Assembly (NCBI RefSeq): GCF_018613895.1
Contig: NZ_JAGGPH010000007.1
Coordinates: forward strand, 434,001 to 498,000
From: Curtobacterium sp. ISL-83
Lineage (GTDB): Bacteria; Actinomycetota; Actinomycetes; Actinomycetales; Microbacteriaceae
Length of the DNA: 64,000 bases
Direction of reading: 5' to 3'
How positions within the stretch are numbered: the first letter of the stretch is position 1; each line of letters begins with the position of its first letter. Made by a program: the position numbers and the translations under genes. Below are positions 8,762 through 17,013 of this stretch, piece by piece. The notes beneath the pieces are model-generated. The model was not told the origin of the DNA. It saw only the letters and a list, made by a program, of their open reading frames with translations, and ran no database searches.

Positions 8762-9217
8762 TCAGTCGCCCTCGCGGATCGGCTCGCCCGTGTTCGGGTC
8801 CCACGCGACGACACGCGGTTCCGGTGGCCGTCGGACCCGAGGTGGCGCCTTCGGGAAGAAGGGCCGGGCGGCCGGGACGTAGGTGAGGACCGCGACCGCA
8901 CCGGGGAGCAGTCCCAGGACGGTGTTGAGCCCGTACGGCGGCGCGAAGGCCCCCAGGAAGGACAGGGCCCCGAGGACCGCGACCCAGAACCGGGCGCGGG
9001 CGGAGCCGAGGAACACGCGCCAGCCCAGCCAGCCGAAGAACACCCAGATGCCGATGACGACCACGGCGGGGATGATCGACACCGCCCCGTCCCGCTCGGT
9101 GGTCACGACGGCCCGTACCGCCGTCGACAGGACGCCCGCGGCGCTCGACAGCCACCACAGCGCCACGGCCACGGTAACGACGGTCGGACGGGGGCCTCGC
9201 GCCGCAGGGTCGCTCAT
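8762..9217 (-). CDS. Small four-helix membrane protein, paralogue of 255-641
   Basis: A 151-residue protein with hydrophobic stretches at about 11-30, 46-66, 75-93 and 97-116 and a hydrophilic, proline- and arginine-rich tail (about 118-151) ending in WDPNTGEPIREGD. Size, spacing of helices and the ARPFFPK tail resemble the protein at 255-641. No known domain is recognised. TAGGAT (minus strand, 9224-9229) is six bases before the ATG, so this looks leaderless. Function unknown. Confidence 0.78.
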   Translation of the reverse strand: MSDPAARGPRPTVVTVAVALWWLSSAAGVLSTAVRAVVTTERDGAVSIIPAVVVIGIWVFFGWLGWRVFLGSARARFWVAVLGALSFLGAFAPPYGLNTVLGLLPGAVAVLTYVPAARPFFPKAPPRVRRPPEPRVVAWDPNTGEPIREGD

Positions 9218-9254
9218 GTTGCGATCCTAGGGGCGCCCAAGCGACGCGAGGTGC

Positions 9255-9809
9255 TCAGCCCTCGGGTGCTGCTTCGCGTTCAGCGGCGCTCGCGCCGTCG
9301 AGGAGACCCGGCCGCGGGTGCGCACCGTCGTCGAGCGCGCGGGCCAGCTCGGTGATGAGTGCCACCGCCCGCTTCTTGTCCCGGTTGCTCATCTTCGCGA
9401 CCACGGTCTGCAGGAGCACCTGGGTGTCGCCGATGATGTCGGTGAGGAGGGCCTTCGTCTCGTCGGTCAGCGTCAGCAGGCGGAACCGGGGTCGCTCCGG
9501 GTCCGTTGTGCGGACCAGGTGTCCGGCGCGGATGAGGCGGTTCACGACGGCGGTGACGGCGGGCGCACTGACGCCGAGGACCGCGGCGAGGTCCTTGGAG
9601 TAGACGGTCCGACCGGCGGCGTCCGCGCGGGCGAGGTACTGCACCGCGGCGAGGTCCGTGGCGTTCAGGTGCAGCCGATCACGGAGTCGGGACCGGATGC
9701 CGGCGTCCGCCATCTCCAAGCGCATGAGCGCGGCGACGACGTCGAACTCCGGTTCCGTCATGGGTTCCGGCACGGCCTGCTCGACGTCGTCGGGGGTGCT
9801 GGTGTCCAT
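9255..9809 (-). CDS. MarR-family transcriptional regulator
   Basis: A 184-residue winged-helix regulator. The DNA-binding part runs from about 65 to 125 (LNATDLAAVQYLARADAAGR, then KDLAAVLGVSAPAVTAVVNRL and a wing containing RTTDPERPRFRLLTLT). The first ATG of this frame lies 52 codons upstream but the region between has an unnatural arginine/proline composition, so I start at 9809, where the acidic N-terminus seen in this group begins. The target is not evident; neighbours on both sides are convergent or have their own starts. Confidence 0.82.
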   Translation of the reverse strand: MDTSTPDDVEQAVPEPMTEPEFDVVAALMRLEMADAGIRSRLRDRLHLNATDLAAVQYLARADAAGRTVYSKDLAAVLGVSAPAVTAVVNRLIRAGHLVRTTDPERPRFRLLTLTDETKALLTDIIGDTQVLLQTVVAKMSNRDKKRAVALITELARALDDGAHPRPGLLDGASAAEREAAPEG

Positions 9810-9961
9810 GATCGATCGTGTCCGGCTGCCGTGGGGCGATGGCGCGACACGGAGGCGGCTGCGGCCTCCGGTGCCGACTCGCGCGATGCGAGGTGTCTCC
9901 ACCGTACCTCGTGCCCGGATCGGGCCAGCCAGCGAGCCCCGCCGCCGAGCGCGTCCCGCCG

Positions 9962-10915
9962 TCAAACGCGGCGGAGCGTCTCCTTCGGGTACTCACCGTG
10001 CTGTTCGAGGTACGCCGCCGAGAACCTGCCCGCGTGCGCGAATCCCCAGGTCCGGGCGACGTCGGCGATGCTCGTCGTCCCCGGGTCGCCCATGTGCAGG
10101 GCGTCGCGGACGCGGTCCAGGCGAACCGTGCGGAGGTAGGTGTTCGGCGTCATCCCGAACTGCCGTTGGAACGCCTGCTGCAGCGCGCGGAGGCTGAGCG
10201 ACGCGATCTCGGCCAGGTCGGTCGAGGTGATCGGCAGGTGCGCGTGCGCGTGGACGTACTCCACGGCCCGCCGGATGTGGTCGTTCCTCGGGAGCAGCAG
10301 TTCGGCGGGCAGGACGTCGGCCGCGACCGGGTACAGCTCGAGCAGGGTGAGCGCGCCGAGGCGGCTCATCTCGGCCTGCAGGAGTGGCGGGGCGTTCCGG
10401 TCGAGGACGGTCTGCGAGATCAGGTGGAGCGTGTTCTTCCACATCAGCAGCGACCGCTCGTCCGGCGTCACCAGGTGGTCGAGGCGGAGGTGGTCCGCGG
10501 CGAACCCGCGTTCCTTCGCGACCTCCTCGACCGCCGAGCGGTTGACCTGCACGAGCTGCTGGTCGTAGTCCTCGAACGTGAAGGCTGCGCCCTGCTGGGG
10601 CCAGAGCTGCGGGACGCCCAGTCGCAGGTCGATGCGGTCGTCCCGTTCGCCGAGGACCGCGGCGCCGCGGGTGATCCACTGGACCACGAAGTCGTCCGAC
10701 GGGGTCATCACGCCGGAGATCCGCCCGTCGAAGTGGACCGACCGGAGCGTCATGTTCGCGTCGCCGACGGACGAGTACCCGAAGGAGAACGGCGCGGCCG
10801 TGGCGTCCGCGTGCCACTCGATCCCGTCGTACGCCGTCGAGAGCACTGCACGGGCCTCGTCGAGGTCTTCTCCGTGCGCGCTCTCGCGGATGTGCTCCGG
10901 ATGCTTGTCAGTCAT
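9962..10915 (-). CDS. AraC-family transcriptional regulator
   Basis: A 317-residue protein. The C-terminal 100 residues form the double helix-turn-helix of AraC/XylS regulators (TSTDLAEIASLSLRALQQAF and FGMTPNTYLRTVRLDRVRDA, then SIADVARTWGFAHAGRFSAA). The N-terminal 200 residues resemble the AraC-binding-like sensory domain common in actinobacterial regulators. It is divergent from the tiny-gene cluster that starts at 11135, with 219 bases between them including the TTCACGAATTGAACT element. Control of that cluster is an inference from position only. Confidence 0.86.
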   Translation of the reverse strand: MTDKHPEHIRESAHGEDLDEARAVLSTAYDGIEWHADATAAPFSFGYSSVGDANMTLRSVHFDGRISGVMTPSDDFVVQWITRGAAVLGERDDRIDLRLGVPQLWPQQGAAFTFEDYDQQLVQVNRSAVEEVAKERGFAADHLRLDHLVTPDERSLLMWKNTLHLISQTVLDRNAPPLLQAEMSRLGALTLLELYPVAADVLPAELLLPRNDHIRRAVEYVHAHAHLPITSTDLAEIASLSLRALQQAFQRQFGMTPNTYLRTVRLDRVRDALHMGDPGTTSIADVARTWGFAHAGRFSAAYLEQHGEYPKETLRRV

Positions 10916-10941
10916 GGTCCACCGCGGAGGAGTCTTCCATG

Positions 10942-10956
10942 TTCACGAATTGAACT
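10942..10956. promoter_or_regulatory. Shared operator-like motif TTCACGAATTGAACT (copy 1)
   Basis: Within the AraC/tiny-gene divergent gap, GTTCA (10941-10945) and TGAAC (10951-10955) form a perfect inverted repeat; CACGA and TCGTG form a second overlapping one (10944-10948, 10956-10960). A 15-base stretch differs by a single base from 17338-17352 upstream of the other tiny-gene operon. A common regulator site is the likeliest reading. Confidence 0.5.
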
Positions 10957-11134
10957 CGTGGGGATGGCCGGTATGCGTGACGACCGTGCGGCCCCGTTAC
11001 CGGATGTCCTGGGCGACACCACGTCCGATAGTCGCGGGGAACCGGTTCTGATGGTGGCCCCCGGCGAGTGCGGCCGTACGTTCGTCATACCGGAACGCAA
11101 CGGGGTGCAGCCACCCCAGGAAGGGGATGACGAC

Positions 11135-11347
11135 ATGAACGCCATCACCGAACCGGACCTCTCCTTCGGCCCGAAGGCCGCCCACGACGCCGTGTCACAC
11201 GGCCGTCGTCACCACCACCGCAGCACCTTCTCCGAGGTGCGTGCGGCCCAGCACCAGCGGACCCTGGCGATCGCCGCGACCGCCACCGGCATCGCGTCCG
11301 TCACGATCGCCGCGTCCGCCGCCGTGCTCCTCGGGCTCACCGCATGA
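11135..11347 (+). CDS. Small predicted membrane protein, 70 residues
   Basis: A 70-residue protein. The first 40 residues are polar with a histidine-rich patch (HGRRHHHRS, about 23-31); residues 44-68 are one hydrophobic helix rich in Ala, Ile and Val. It is preceded by AAGGGG about 8 bases from the ATG. Its stop overlaps the next tiny gene by four bases (ATGA). No family is recognised. It heads a tight run of small genes leading to a TetR regulator. Confidence 0.7.
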   Translation: MNAITEPDLSFGPKAAHDAVSHGRRHHHRSTFSEVRAAQHQRTLAIAATATGIASVTIAASAAVLLGLTA

Positions 11348-11436
11348 CCCGGCACCTGACCATGTCGGAGGGACTGCCGACGCAACAGATCGACATGGCC
11401 GCGCTCCTCGCGGCACAGGAGGCACTCCATGAGTGA
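11344..11436 (+). CDS. Possible 30-residue peptide gene
   Basis: An ATG overlapping the previous stop (ATGA) opens a 30-codon frame ending LLAAQEALHE; it then overlaps the next gene by eight bases. The overlaps at both ends argue for translational coupling. The sequence matches no family I know and the frame is short enough to be chance. Confidence 0.4.
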   Translation: MTRHLTMSEGLPTQQIDMAALLAAQEALHE

Positions 11437-11593
11437 CCACACCCTCGACGAACTCCGCCAGTTCCCCGGCGAGTGGCGTCGGCGCGGGCTCATGCCGCCG
11501 CACGCCCTCGAGGCGATGGTGGCCGCTCGTCTCGCCATGCACCACCACACCGGGACCCCCGACCCGACGTACGCCGACTTCTTCTCCGCATGA
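11429..11593 (+). CDS. Small hypothetical protein, 54 residues
   Basis: A 54-residue frame with strongly GC-rich third positions. A possible GGAGG ribosome site (about 11418-11422) lies six bases before the ATG. The sequence is hydrophilic and probably helical in the middle (residues 20-40, MPPHALEAMVAARLAMHHH), ending DPTYADFFSA. It overlaps the 30-codon frame before it and is followed by the TetR gene after 40 bases. No homologue is recognised. Confidence 0.6.
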   Translation: MSDHTLDELRQFPGEWRRRGLMPPHALEAMVAARLAMHHHTGTPDPTYADFFSA

Positions 11594-11633
11594 CCGGCCG
11601 CACCGCGGGGGACGCGGCGCGGAGGACGTCCTG

Positions 11634-12233
11634 ATGCCCGCGACACTCACCCTGACACCGACCGAGCCGCTCAGTGACACCCAGCGTGTGGCTGCCGCGG
11701 CTGCCGACGAGCTGTTCACGCTCTACGGCGTCGTCCCGATCACCGTCGAGCACGTGGCCGAGCACGCCGAACTGACGGTCGACGAACTCACTTCCGCGTA
11801 CCCGACGAAGCAGCTCCTGGTCGTCGCGGTCCTGCAGCGGTGGCACGGCGCGTGGCGCCACGCGGTCGAACGGATCGCGGACGCGGTCTCCGACCCACGG
11901 GACGAGGTCCTCGGCATCTTCGGGTTCCTCGAGGAGTGCTTCGACGACGCGAGCTGGCGCGGTTGCGCCTTCATCAACGGCCATGCCGAGCTCGGTCGAC
12001 AGGACCCGGTCATCGCCTCGCTCGCCGCAGAACACTTCAGGGACGTGGAACGGCACCTGACCCTGGTGTGCGCCCGTGCCGCGATGCCGGCGCAGGTCGC
12101 CCAGACCCTGACCCTGCTTGTCGAGGGTGCCCGCGTCGAGTCCGCCGTGCAGCAGTCGTCGCAGCCGGCCCGCACCGCTCGCCTCGGCGCAGCGATGCTC
12201 ATGTCCGTCTACGCCACCACCGACCGCTTTTGA
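11634..12233 (+). CDS. TetR-like transcriptional regulator
   Basis: A 199-residue protein with a TetR-type N-terminal HTH (about 25-65; ELFTLYGVVPITVEHVAEHA, then ELTVDELTSAYPTKQLLV) and a helical C-terminal part containing ASWRGCAFINGHAEL, seen in TetR members related to AcrR/YjdC types. I chose 11634 because the frame upstream is the shadow of the 54-residue gene. The recognition helix is unusual, lacking the Tyr-x-x-Phe typical of TetR proteins. It sits inside the small-gene run and probably regulates it. Confidence 0.8.
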   Translation: MPATLTLTPTEPLSDTQRVAAAAADELFTLYGVVPITVEHVAEHAELTVDELTSAYPTKQLLVVAVLQRWHGAWRHAVERIADAVSDPRDEVLGIFGFLEECFDDASWRGCAFINGHAELGRQDPVIASLAAEHFRDVERHLTLVCARAAMPAQVAQTLTLLVEGARVESAVQQSSQPARTARLGAAMLMSVYATTDRF

Positions 12234-12433
12234 CGTCCGTCCCCCTCCGGACCGACGTCCCCGACGTCCGTCCGCCCCTGGGCTGACCGTCTCGGCCGCT
12301 CGCTGCTGCGCAGTGTTCCCCTGCTGCGTTGTGCCGCTCCGCCGCGCGTGCCGCCCGGCGCTGCTGTGAGCGACCCCCGCACTCCCCGCGCGCCGACCCC
12401 GGCGCCGACCCGTCTGACGGCCGAAAGGAAGAC

Positions 12434-12631
12434 ATGTCCTCGTACGAGAGCGACCCCGTGACCGAACCCCTGCGCATCGTGTCGATGCGGCGGATGCAGA
12501 AGATGCACCGACGTGGGCTGACCGGCGCCGACGAACTGGGCGAACCCCTGATCGACGACCTGTTCCTGCACATCGCGCCGCGGGTGCAGGCCCCGCCGCG
12601 CATCGACCGGAACGGCCCGCCGCGGCACTGA
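12434..12631 (+). CDS. Small hypothetical protein, 65 residues
   Basis: A 65-residue polar protein with a basic segment (SMRRMQKMHRRGLTG, about 17-31) and a proline-rich, basic tail (APPRIDRNGPPRH). A good AAAGGAAG ribosome site lies about 5 bases before the ATG. No family is recognised. It follows the TetR gene after 200 bases in which I see no gene, and it precedes a strong bidirectional terminator. Confidence 0.65.
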   Translation: MSSYESDPVTEPLRIVSMRRMQKMHRRGLTGADELGEPLIDDLFLHIAPRVQAPPRIDRNGPPRH

Positions 12632-12675
12632 CCGGTCCCACGTCGGTCGTCGCCCGGCTGCGGCAACGACGACGA

Positions 12676-12708
12676 CCCGCCCCGTCCAGGTGATCCTGGC
12701 GGGGCGGG
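12676..12708. terminator. Bidirectional hairpin terminator
   Basis: CCCGCCCCGTCCAGG pairs with CCTGGCGGGGCGGG around a 4-base loop, with one bulged base. It separates the 65-residue gene from the convergent surface-protein gene. A close relative of the same hairpin ends the tiny operon at 16796. Confidence 0.8.
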
Positions 12709-12728
12709 CGCGGTGTTCGTCGTGCTGG

Positions 12729-15700
12729 CTACTCGGCGTCGCCGTGGAGGCGGCGGCGTCGTCGTGCGATGAGCAACACTGCCCCGGCGCTGAGCAGCAG
12801 TGCCGCGGACCCGAGCAGGCCGCCGCCGTTGCTGAAGCCCGTGTAGGCGAGCTTTCCGAGTGCCCCCGGGACGCGGTGGGCTCCGTGGGGCGCGAGCGCG
12901 GCGGCGATGGTGACGGTGCCGGTTGCGGTGCTCTCCGCGTAGGAGGCGTCCCCGGAGTACCGGGCGGTGATCGTGTGCCGGCCGGCCGCGAGCACCGTTG
13001 TCGTGCACGACCGATCCGGCAGGGTCACGGTGCAGAGCGCCTTCCCGTTCGTGGTGAACGCGACCGTTCCGGTCGCTCCGGCGGCCACACCGGCGACCGC
13101 CAGCGTGGTGGTGTGCCCGGTCCCGTGCGTGGCGACGGTGCTGTGCTCGGTCATCGTCGTCGGTTCGGCAGCGATCCGGAGCATCACGACGGGGCCGACT
13201 GCGGCGTCGTGGTTGCCGTCGCCGCTGTAGTGCGCCGTGATGGCATCGGTGCCTCCGGCCAGGCCGGCCGGGGTGTCGCACGTCGTGTTCGGGAGCGTCG
13301 TCCTGCAGATGACGGTGCCGTCCGCGGTCTCGTAGGCGACCGTCCCGGTTGCGCTGGAGGGGACGCCGGTGCTGTTCAGCCTCGCTGTGTGGCCGTGGAC
13401 CACCGTTGCGGTCGGCAGCCCGTTGACGGTTGACGCGAGCGTGGTCACGCCGCCGCGGGTGATGTGCAGCGTCACGCCGGTCGTGGTGGTGACCGGCTCG
13501 TTGTGCGCGTCGCCGGTGTACGTGGCGGTCACGGTGTGGTCACCCGCAGCCAACTGCGGGTCCGTGGTGCAGGAGGTGGTCGGCAGGGTCGCGGTGCAGA
13601 CGAGGTCGCCGTTCTGGTCGAGGTACTCGACCGTTCCGGTGGCGCCCGTCGGGTAGCCGGCGGAGTCGAGCGTCGCGGCGGTCCCGTAGCTCGTCGCCGC
13701 GGACGGACCGCCGTTGACGGTGTCCGTGAGCGCGGCCGTGGCCTTGGCGACGGTCAGCGAGACCGCCGGGCTGGTCTCCGCCTGGTGGTCGTGGTCGCCG
13801 GAGTACACGGCGGTGATGCTGTACGCGCCGGGCTCGACCGTTCCGCTCGTGTCGCAGGTCGTGGTGGGCAGCGTGGCCGTGCAGAGCGCGGTGCCCCCGG
13901 CCTGGTAGGCGACGGTCCCGGTCGCCGACGGTGCGAGGCCGGTGGAGTCGAGCGTCGCGGCGGTGGCGTAGACGACGGTCGCGTTCGGGCCGTCGTCCAC
14001 CGATGCCTGCACGGTCGCCGTCGCGGGGGTGACGGTGAACGGGATGGCGGCGGCGGTGGCACCGCTGTGATCGGTGTCGCCCGAGTACGTCGCGGTGACG
14101 TCGTACGAACCGGCTGGCAGCGTCGTCGCCGTGCCGCAGGACGTGGTCGGCAGCGTCGCGGTGCAGAGGACGGCGCCGTCGGCGGTGGTGTACCGCACCG
14201 TGCCGGCGTCGCCGGATGGGATGCCCGTCGTGGTGAACGTGCCGGCGGCGCCGTACTCGACCGAGGAGTGGTCCACCTGGGCGGTGATGGTCGGTGTGGG
14301 TGCCGTGGTGATGGTCAGGACCGTCGGGTTGTTGCTGGTCGCCGCGGCCCGCTCGGCGTCCCCCGGGTAGTCGGCGTTCACCGCGTAGGTGCCGGCGTCG
14401 AGCGTGCCGGACGTCGCGCAGGAAGTGGCGGGCAACGTCGCCGTGCAGAGCGTGACGCCGGTGTTCGTGTCGGAGAACGTGACCGTCCCGGTGCTGCCGG
14501 AGGCGAGCCCGGTGACGGACAGGGTCGCGGGGGTGCCGTACACGGTGCCGGTTGCAGCGTCGACGGCGGCGGCGATGTTCGCGGTGGCCTTGTCGATGGT
14601 CAACGGGGTGCTCGCGCTGCTCGACTCGGCGAAGTCCGCGTCACCGTCGTACTTCGCGGTCACCGCGTACGTGCCGGCGGCGAGGTCGGCGGCCGTTGTG
14701 CAGTGCGGTGCATCAGCGGTGGTCGCGCACAGGACGGTGTTGCTCGCGTCGGTGAAGCGGACCGTCCCCGTCGCGCCGGACGGGATGCCGGTCGCGGTCA
14801 ACGTCGAGGTGGTGCCGAAGCTGGTCTCCGCCGGGCTCGCCGACGCGGTGATGGTGGACGCCGCCTTCTGCACGGTGGTGGTCGCGGTGCCGGTGGAACC
14901 CGTGCCGGCGGCGTCGCCGCTGTACGTCGCGGTGATGGTGTGCGCACCGAGGGGGCCGGTGTTGGTGGCCGGACAGGTTGCTCTGCCGGACGAGACGGGC
15001 GCGGCTGCACACAGCGTCGCCCCCGTGGTCGAGTCGACGAAATCGACGGTTCCCGTGGCGGACGAGGGGGTCACGGTCGCGGTGATGGTCTCGCTGGTGG
15101 CGTAGTCCACCGATTGCGGCGCGCTCACGGTGGTCGTCGTCGTGTGCTTGACGACGGTGATCGAGGAGGACGTCGTGACCGTCGTTGCGTCCGCGGAGGA
15201 CACCTGCGACGTGATCGACTGCGCTGTGCTGCTGACGGGGCCGGTCGCGGTGAACGGGAGTGCCAACGCCGGCAGGGAGGCACCGGCCGCGGTCGTTCCG
15301 GTGTACGTGCAGGTCTCGGTCTGCCCGCTGATCGTGCAGGTGTAGTCCGTGCTGATGGAGGGGGCGGGAGTGGTGCGGGACGGGAACGTGGTCGTCACCC
15401 GTACCGGCTGCGTCTCGGAGCCGCCCTGGCCTGACACCGCTGGGGTGACGGTGTAGGTGTCCGAGGAACCCATGCCGGGGGCACTGTCGTCCACCGTGGA
15501 GTCAGCGGTGAGTTCCGGTACGGGGCCGTTGAGTGTCTGCGCGGAGAAGTTGTTCACCTCGTGCACGTCGGTGTTGCCCCCCGTCGACGCGACCCACCCG
15601 AACGTGAGCTTGTAGGGCAATCCCGTGGTCGGGTCGTACCAGGCGGACGGGAACAGGCCGCTGTAGGCGGGCGTGCGGAGGTCGGGGAGCGTCCCGGTGA

Positions 15701-16604
15701 CGACCTTCTGACTGGTCGCACCGATGGTCTTGAACACGATCGCGTACGACATCGCCGGAACCGAGATCGAGGTCAGGTCGCTGGTCCCGGCGGAAGCAGC
15801 GATGGTCGAGGCCGGGTTGACGATGACCTCCACGGGAACACGGGATGCGGCTCGCGACGTGCTCTCCAGGGCGTTCTTCCCGCCGATGCTGGCGTTGTAC
15901 CCGGGAAGGACGCAGTACCCGACGGATCCGTTCCCGGGGCCGCGGACGGACACGTTGGTCGCTTGTGTGCCCGATCCCGGGGCAGTGGAACAGCCGGACC
16001 CGTCGAATCCGCTGCTGAGGTAGTTGCCGTACTCGTCCAACCCCAACCCGAGGTAGCCGTGCGCGAGGCCGGCACTGGCGCCGGTGGGGCTGTACCCGAG
16101 CGAGCCGCCGGCCTGACCGATGACCGTCGGCACCTGAGGGTTGTACGGGTCGGTTGCCGCGAGGTAGAACGCGATCCCGTCCGCCCGGTTCCCGCCGTAC
16201 TGGTAGGAGTCGAAGACCGCGTCCAGTCCCTTCGAGATGGGAACGGACTGCGTGGACCCGACGCCACCTTCGAGCGAGTTGGCGTTGCTGGTCAGCCGGA
16301 GTGCGCCGCTCCCGGTGGGATCGATCGCCGTCGCCGAGCATCCCGGGACTCCGGCAGACGTGTCGGTCCCGGCTGTCAGGCACGCCACGTTGGACCCGCT
16401 CGGCGCCGACGGCTCGATGTAGCCGGGCGAGGTCGGGCCGGTGAACGGGGTGGTCACGAACACGGTCTGCGGGGTGGCAGCCTCTGCGGCACCACTCGTC
16501 GAGAAGCTCACGCCGACCATCGCTCCGACGACGGCAACGACGGCGAGTGCCTGCGTCGCCCGACGTCGCGGCCGGGCAGTCGGGCCGAGGGAAGAGAAGA
16601 ACAC
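12729..16604 (-). CDS. Wall-anchored lectin / Ig-repeat surface protein
   Basis: A 1291-residue exported protein. Residues 1-43 are a signal peptide with an RPRRR n-region and a cut near AEA/A. About 45-370 resemble an L-type lectin-like domain (DGIAFYLAATDP, GYLGLGLDEYGNYL). A linker rich in Thr and Ser follows, then eight Big_3-type Ig repeats from about 500 to 1230, each ending in a TATYSGD-like strand and most holding a conserved Cys pair (LCTATLPTTSC). The C-terminus is KLAYTG (about 1251-1256), a hydrophobic helix and RRRRR: an LAxTG sorting signal of the sortase E class. The GTG start has AGGA seven bases upstream. Role inferred: adhesion or surface recognition. No sortase gene lies in the window. 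Confidence 0.9.
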   Translation of the reverse strand: MFFSSLGPTARPRRRATQALAVVAVVGAMVGVSFSTSGAAEAATPQTVFVTTPFTGPTSPGYIEPSAPSGSNVACLTAGTDTSAGVPGCSATAIDPTGSGALRLTSNANSLEGGVGSTQSVPISKGLDAVFDSYQYGGNRADGIAFYLAATDPYNPQVPTVIGQAGGSLGYSPTGASAGLAHGYLGLGLDEYGNYLSSGFDGSGCSTAPGSGTQATNVSVRGPGNGSVGYCVLPGYNASIGGKNALESTSRAASRVPVEVIVNPASTIAASAGTSDLTSISVPAMSYAIVFKTIGATSQKVVTGTLPDLRTPAYSGLFPSAWYDPTTGLPYKLTFGWVASTGGNTDVHEVNNFSAQTLNGPVPELTADSTVDDSAPGMGSSDTYTVTPAVSGQGGSETQPVRVTTTFPSRTTPAPSISTDYTCTISGQTETCTYTGTTAAGASLPALALPFTATGPVSSTAQSITSQVSSADATTVTTSSSITVVKHTTTTTVSAPQSVDYATSETITATVTPSSATGTVDFVDSTTGATLCAAAPVSSGRATCPATNTGPLGAHTITATYSGDAAGTGSTGTATTTVQKAASTITASASPAETSFGTTSTLTATGIPSGATGTVRFTDASNTVLCATTADAPHCTTAADLAAGTYAVTAKYDGDADFAESSSASTPLTIDKATANIAAAVDAATGTVYGTPATLSVTGLASGSTGTVTFSDTNTGVTLCTATLPATSCATSGTLDAGTYAVNADYPGDAERAAATSNNPTVLTITTAPTPTITAQVDHSSVEYGAAGTFTTTGIPSGDAGTVRYTTADGAVLCTATLPTTSCGTATTLPAGSYDVTATYSGDTDHSGATAAAIPFTVTPATATVQASVDDGPNATVVYATAATLDSTGLAPSATGTVAYQAGGTALCTATLPTTTCDTSGTVEPGAYSITAVYSGDHDHQAETSPAVSLTVAKATAALTDTVNGGPSAATSYGTAATLDSAGYPTGATGTVEYLDQNGDLVCTATLPTTSCTTDPQLAAGDHTVTATYTGDAHNEPVTTTTGVTLHITRGGVTTLASTVNGLPTATVVHGHTARLNSTGVPSSATGTVAYETADGTVICRTTLPNTTCDTPAGLAGGTDAITAHYSGDGNHDAAVGPVVMLRIAAEPTTMTEHSTVATHGTGHTTTLAVAGVAAGATGTVAFTTNGKALCTVTLPDRSCTTTVLAAGRHTITARYSGDASYAESTATGTVTIAAALAPHGAHRVPGALGKLAYTGFSNGGGLLGSAALLLSAGAVLLIARRRRRLHGDAE

Positions 16605-16712
16605 GGAAGATCCTGTCCGAGAAGCCGAGCCCTGGCGGGCTGCGGTGAACCAGTCGGGACCGGAAGAAGTCGAACGGCCCCAGCGATGCGGGACGAACGT
16701 ATCGGCGTGGTT

Positions 16713-16742
16713 GTCCCCCGTATAGCCGCCATTTCGGGGGAC
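16713..16742. promoter_or_regulatory. 8-bp inverted repeat upstream of the surface-protein gene
   Basis: GTCCCCCG and CGGGGGAC face each other across 14 bases containing TATAGCCGCC, about 110 bases upstream of the GTG start. On the coding strand this reads as a C-rich/G-rich palindrome around CTATAC. It is likely an operator or promoter element for the surface protein. A weaker C-run/G-run hairpin occurs at 43228 before the secreted protease gene. Confidence 0.45.
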
Positions 16743-16795
16743 GTTCTGCCGTCGAACGGCGTCGGTTCACGCGGAACCGTCCTCCCGGCACGAAA

Positions 16796-16835
16796 AGACC
16801 CGCCTCGTCCAGGGGGTTCCTGGCGGGGCGGGTCT
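16796..16835 (-). terminator. Terminator of the two-gene tiny operon
   Basis: On the minus strand AGACCCGCC with the following CGCCAGG pairs with its complement and is followed by TTTT (16793-16796), a rho-independent layout. It lies 29 bases after the stop of the 49-residue gene, which supports that the tiny genes upstream are really transcribed. Confidence 0.8.
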
Positions 16836-16863
16836 CTCGGCGCTGACGATCTCGAGTGGGGAC

Positions 16864-17013
16864 TCAGCAGGGTGGTTCGAGGAAGCAGTCGTCGTAGGTG
16901 AACTCCACCGGGCGCTCGTCACCGAGACGGCTGGTCTGGAGCAGGTCGGCGTCGGCTGACGTCCGGGTCGCGCGGACACCGCGTCCGCTGCGGTCGAGCC
17001 GGTCGGCGCTCAC
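16864..17013 (-). CDS. Tiny acidic peptide with two C-terminal cysteines, 49 residues
   Basis: A GTG-started frame of 49 residues: a basic half (SADRLDRSGRGVRATRTSAD) followed by an acidic end that finishes YDDCFLEPPC. GAGG stands seven bases before the GTG, the codons are strongly GC-ending, and the GTG overlaps the previous stop by four bases (GTGA). A terminator follows. The leader-like front and short Cys/acidic tail recall precursor peptides, but no modifying enzyme is nearby. Function unknown. Confidence 0.55.
   Translation of the reverse strand: MSADRLDRSGRGVRATRTSADADLLQTSRLGDERPVEFTYDDCFLEPPC

Noticed and set aside
13464-15434. A 656-codon plus-strand Arg/Gly-rich frame opposite the surface protein
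   Set aside because: Its repeats mirror the Ig repeats on the other strand, which has a signal peptide, Cys pattern and sorting signal.
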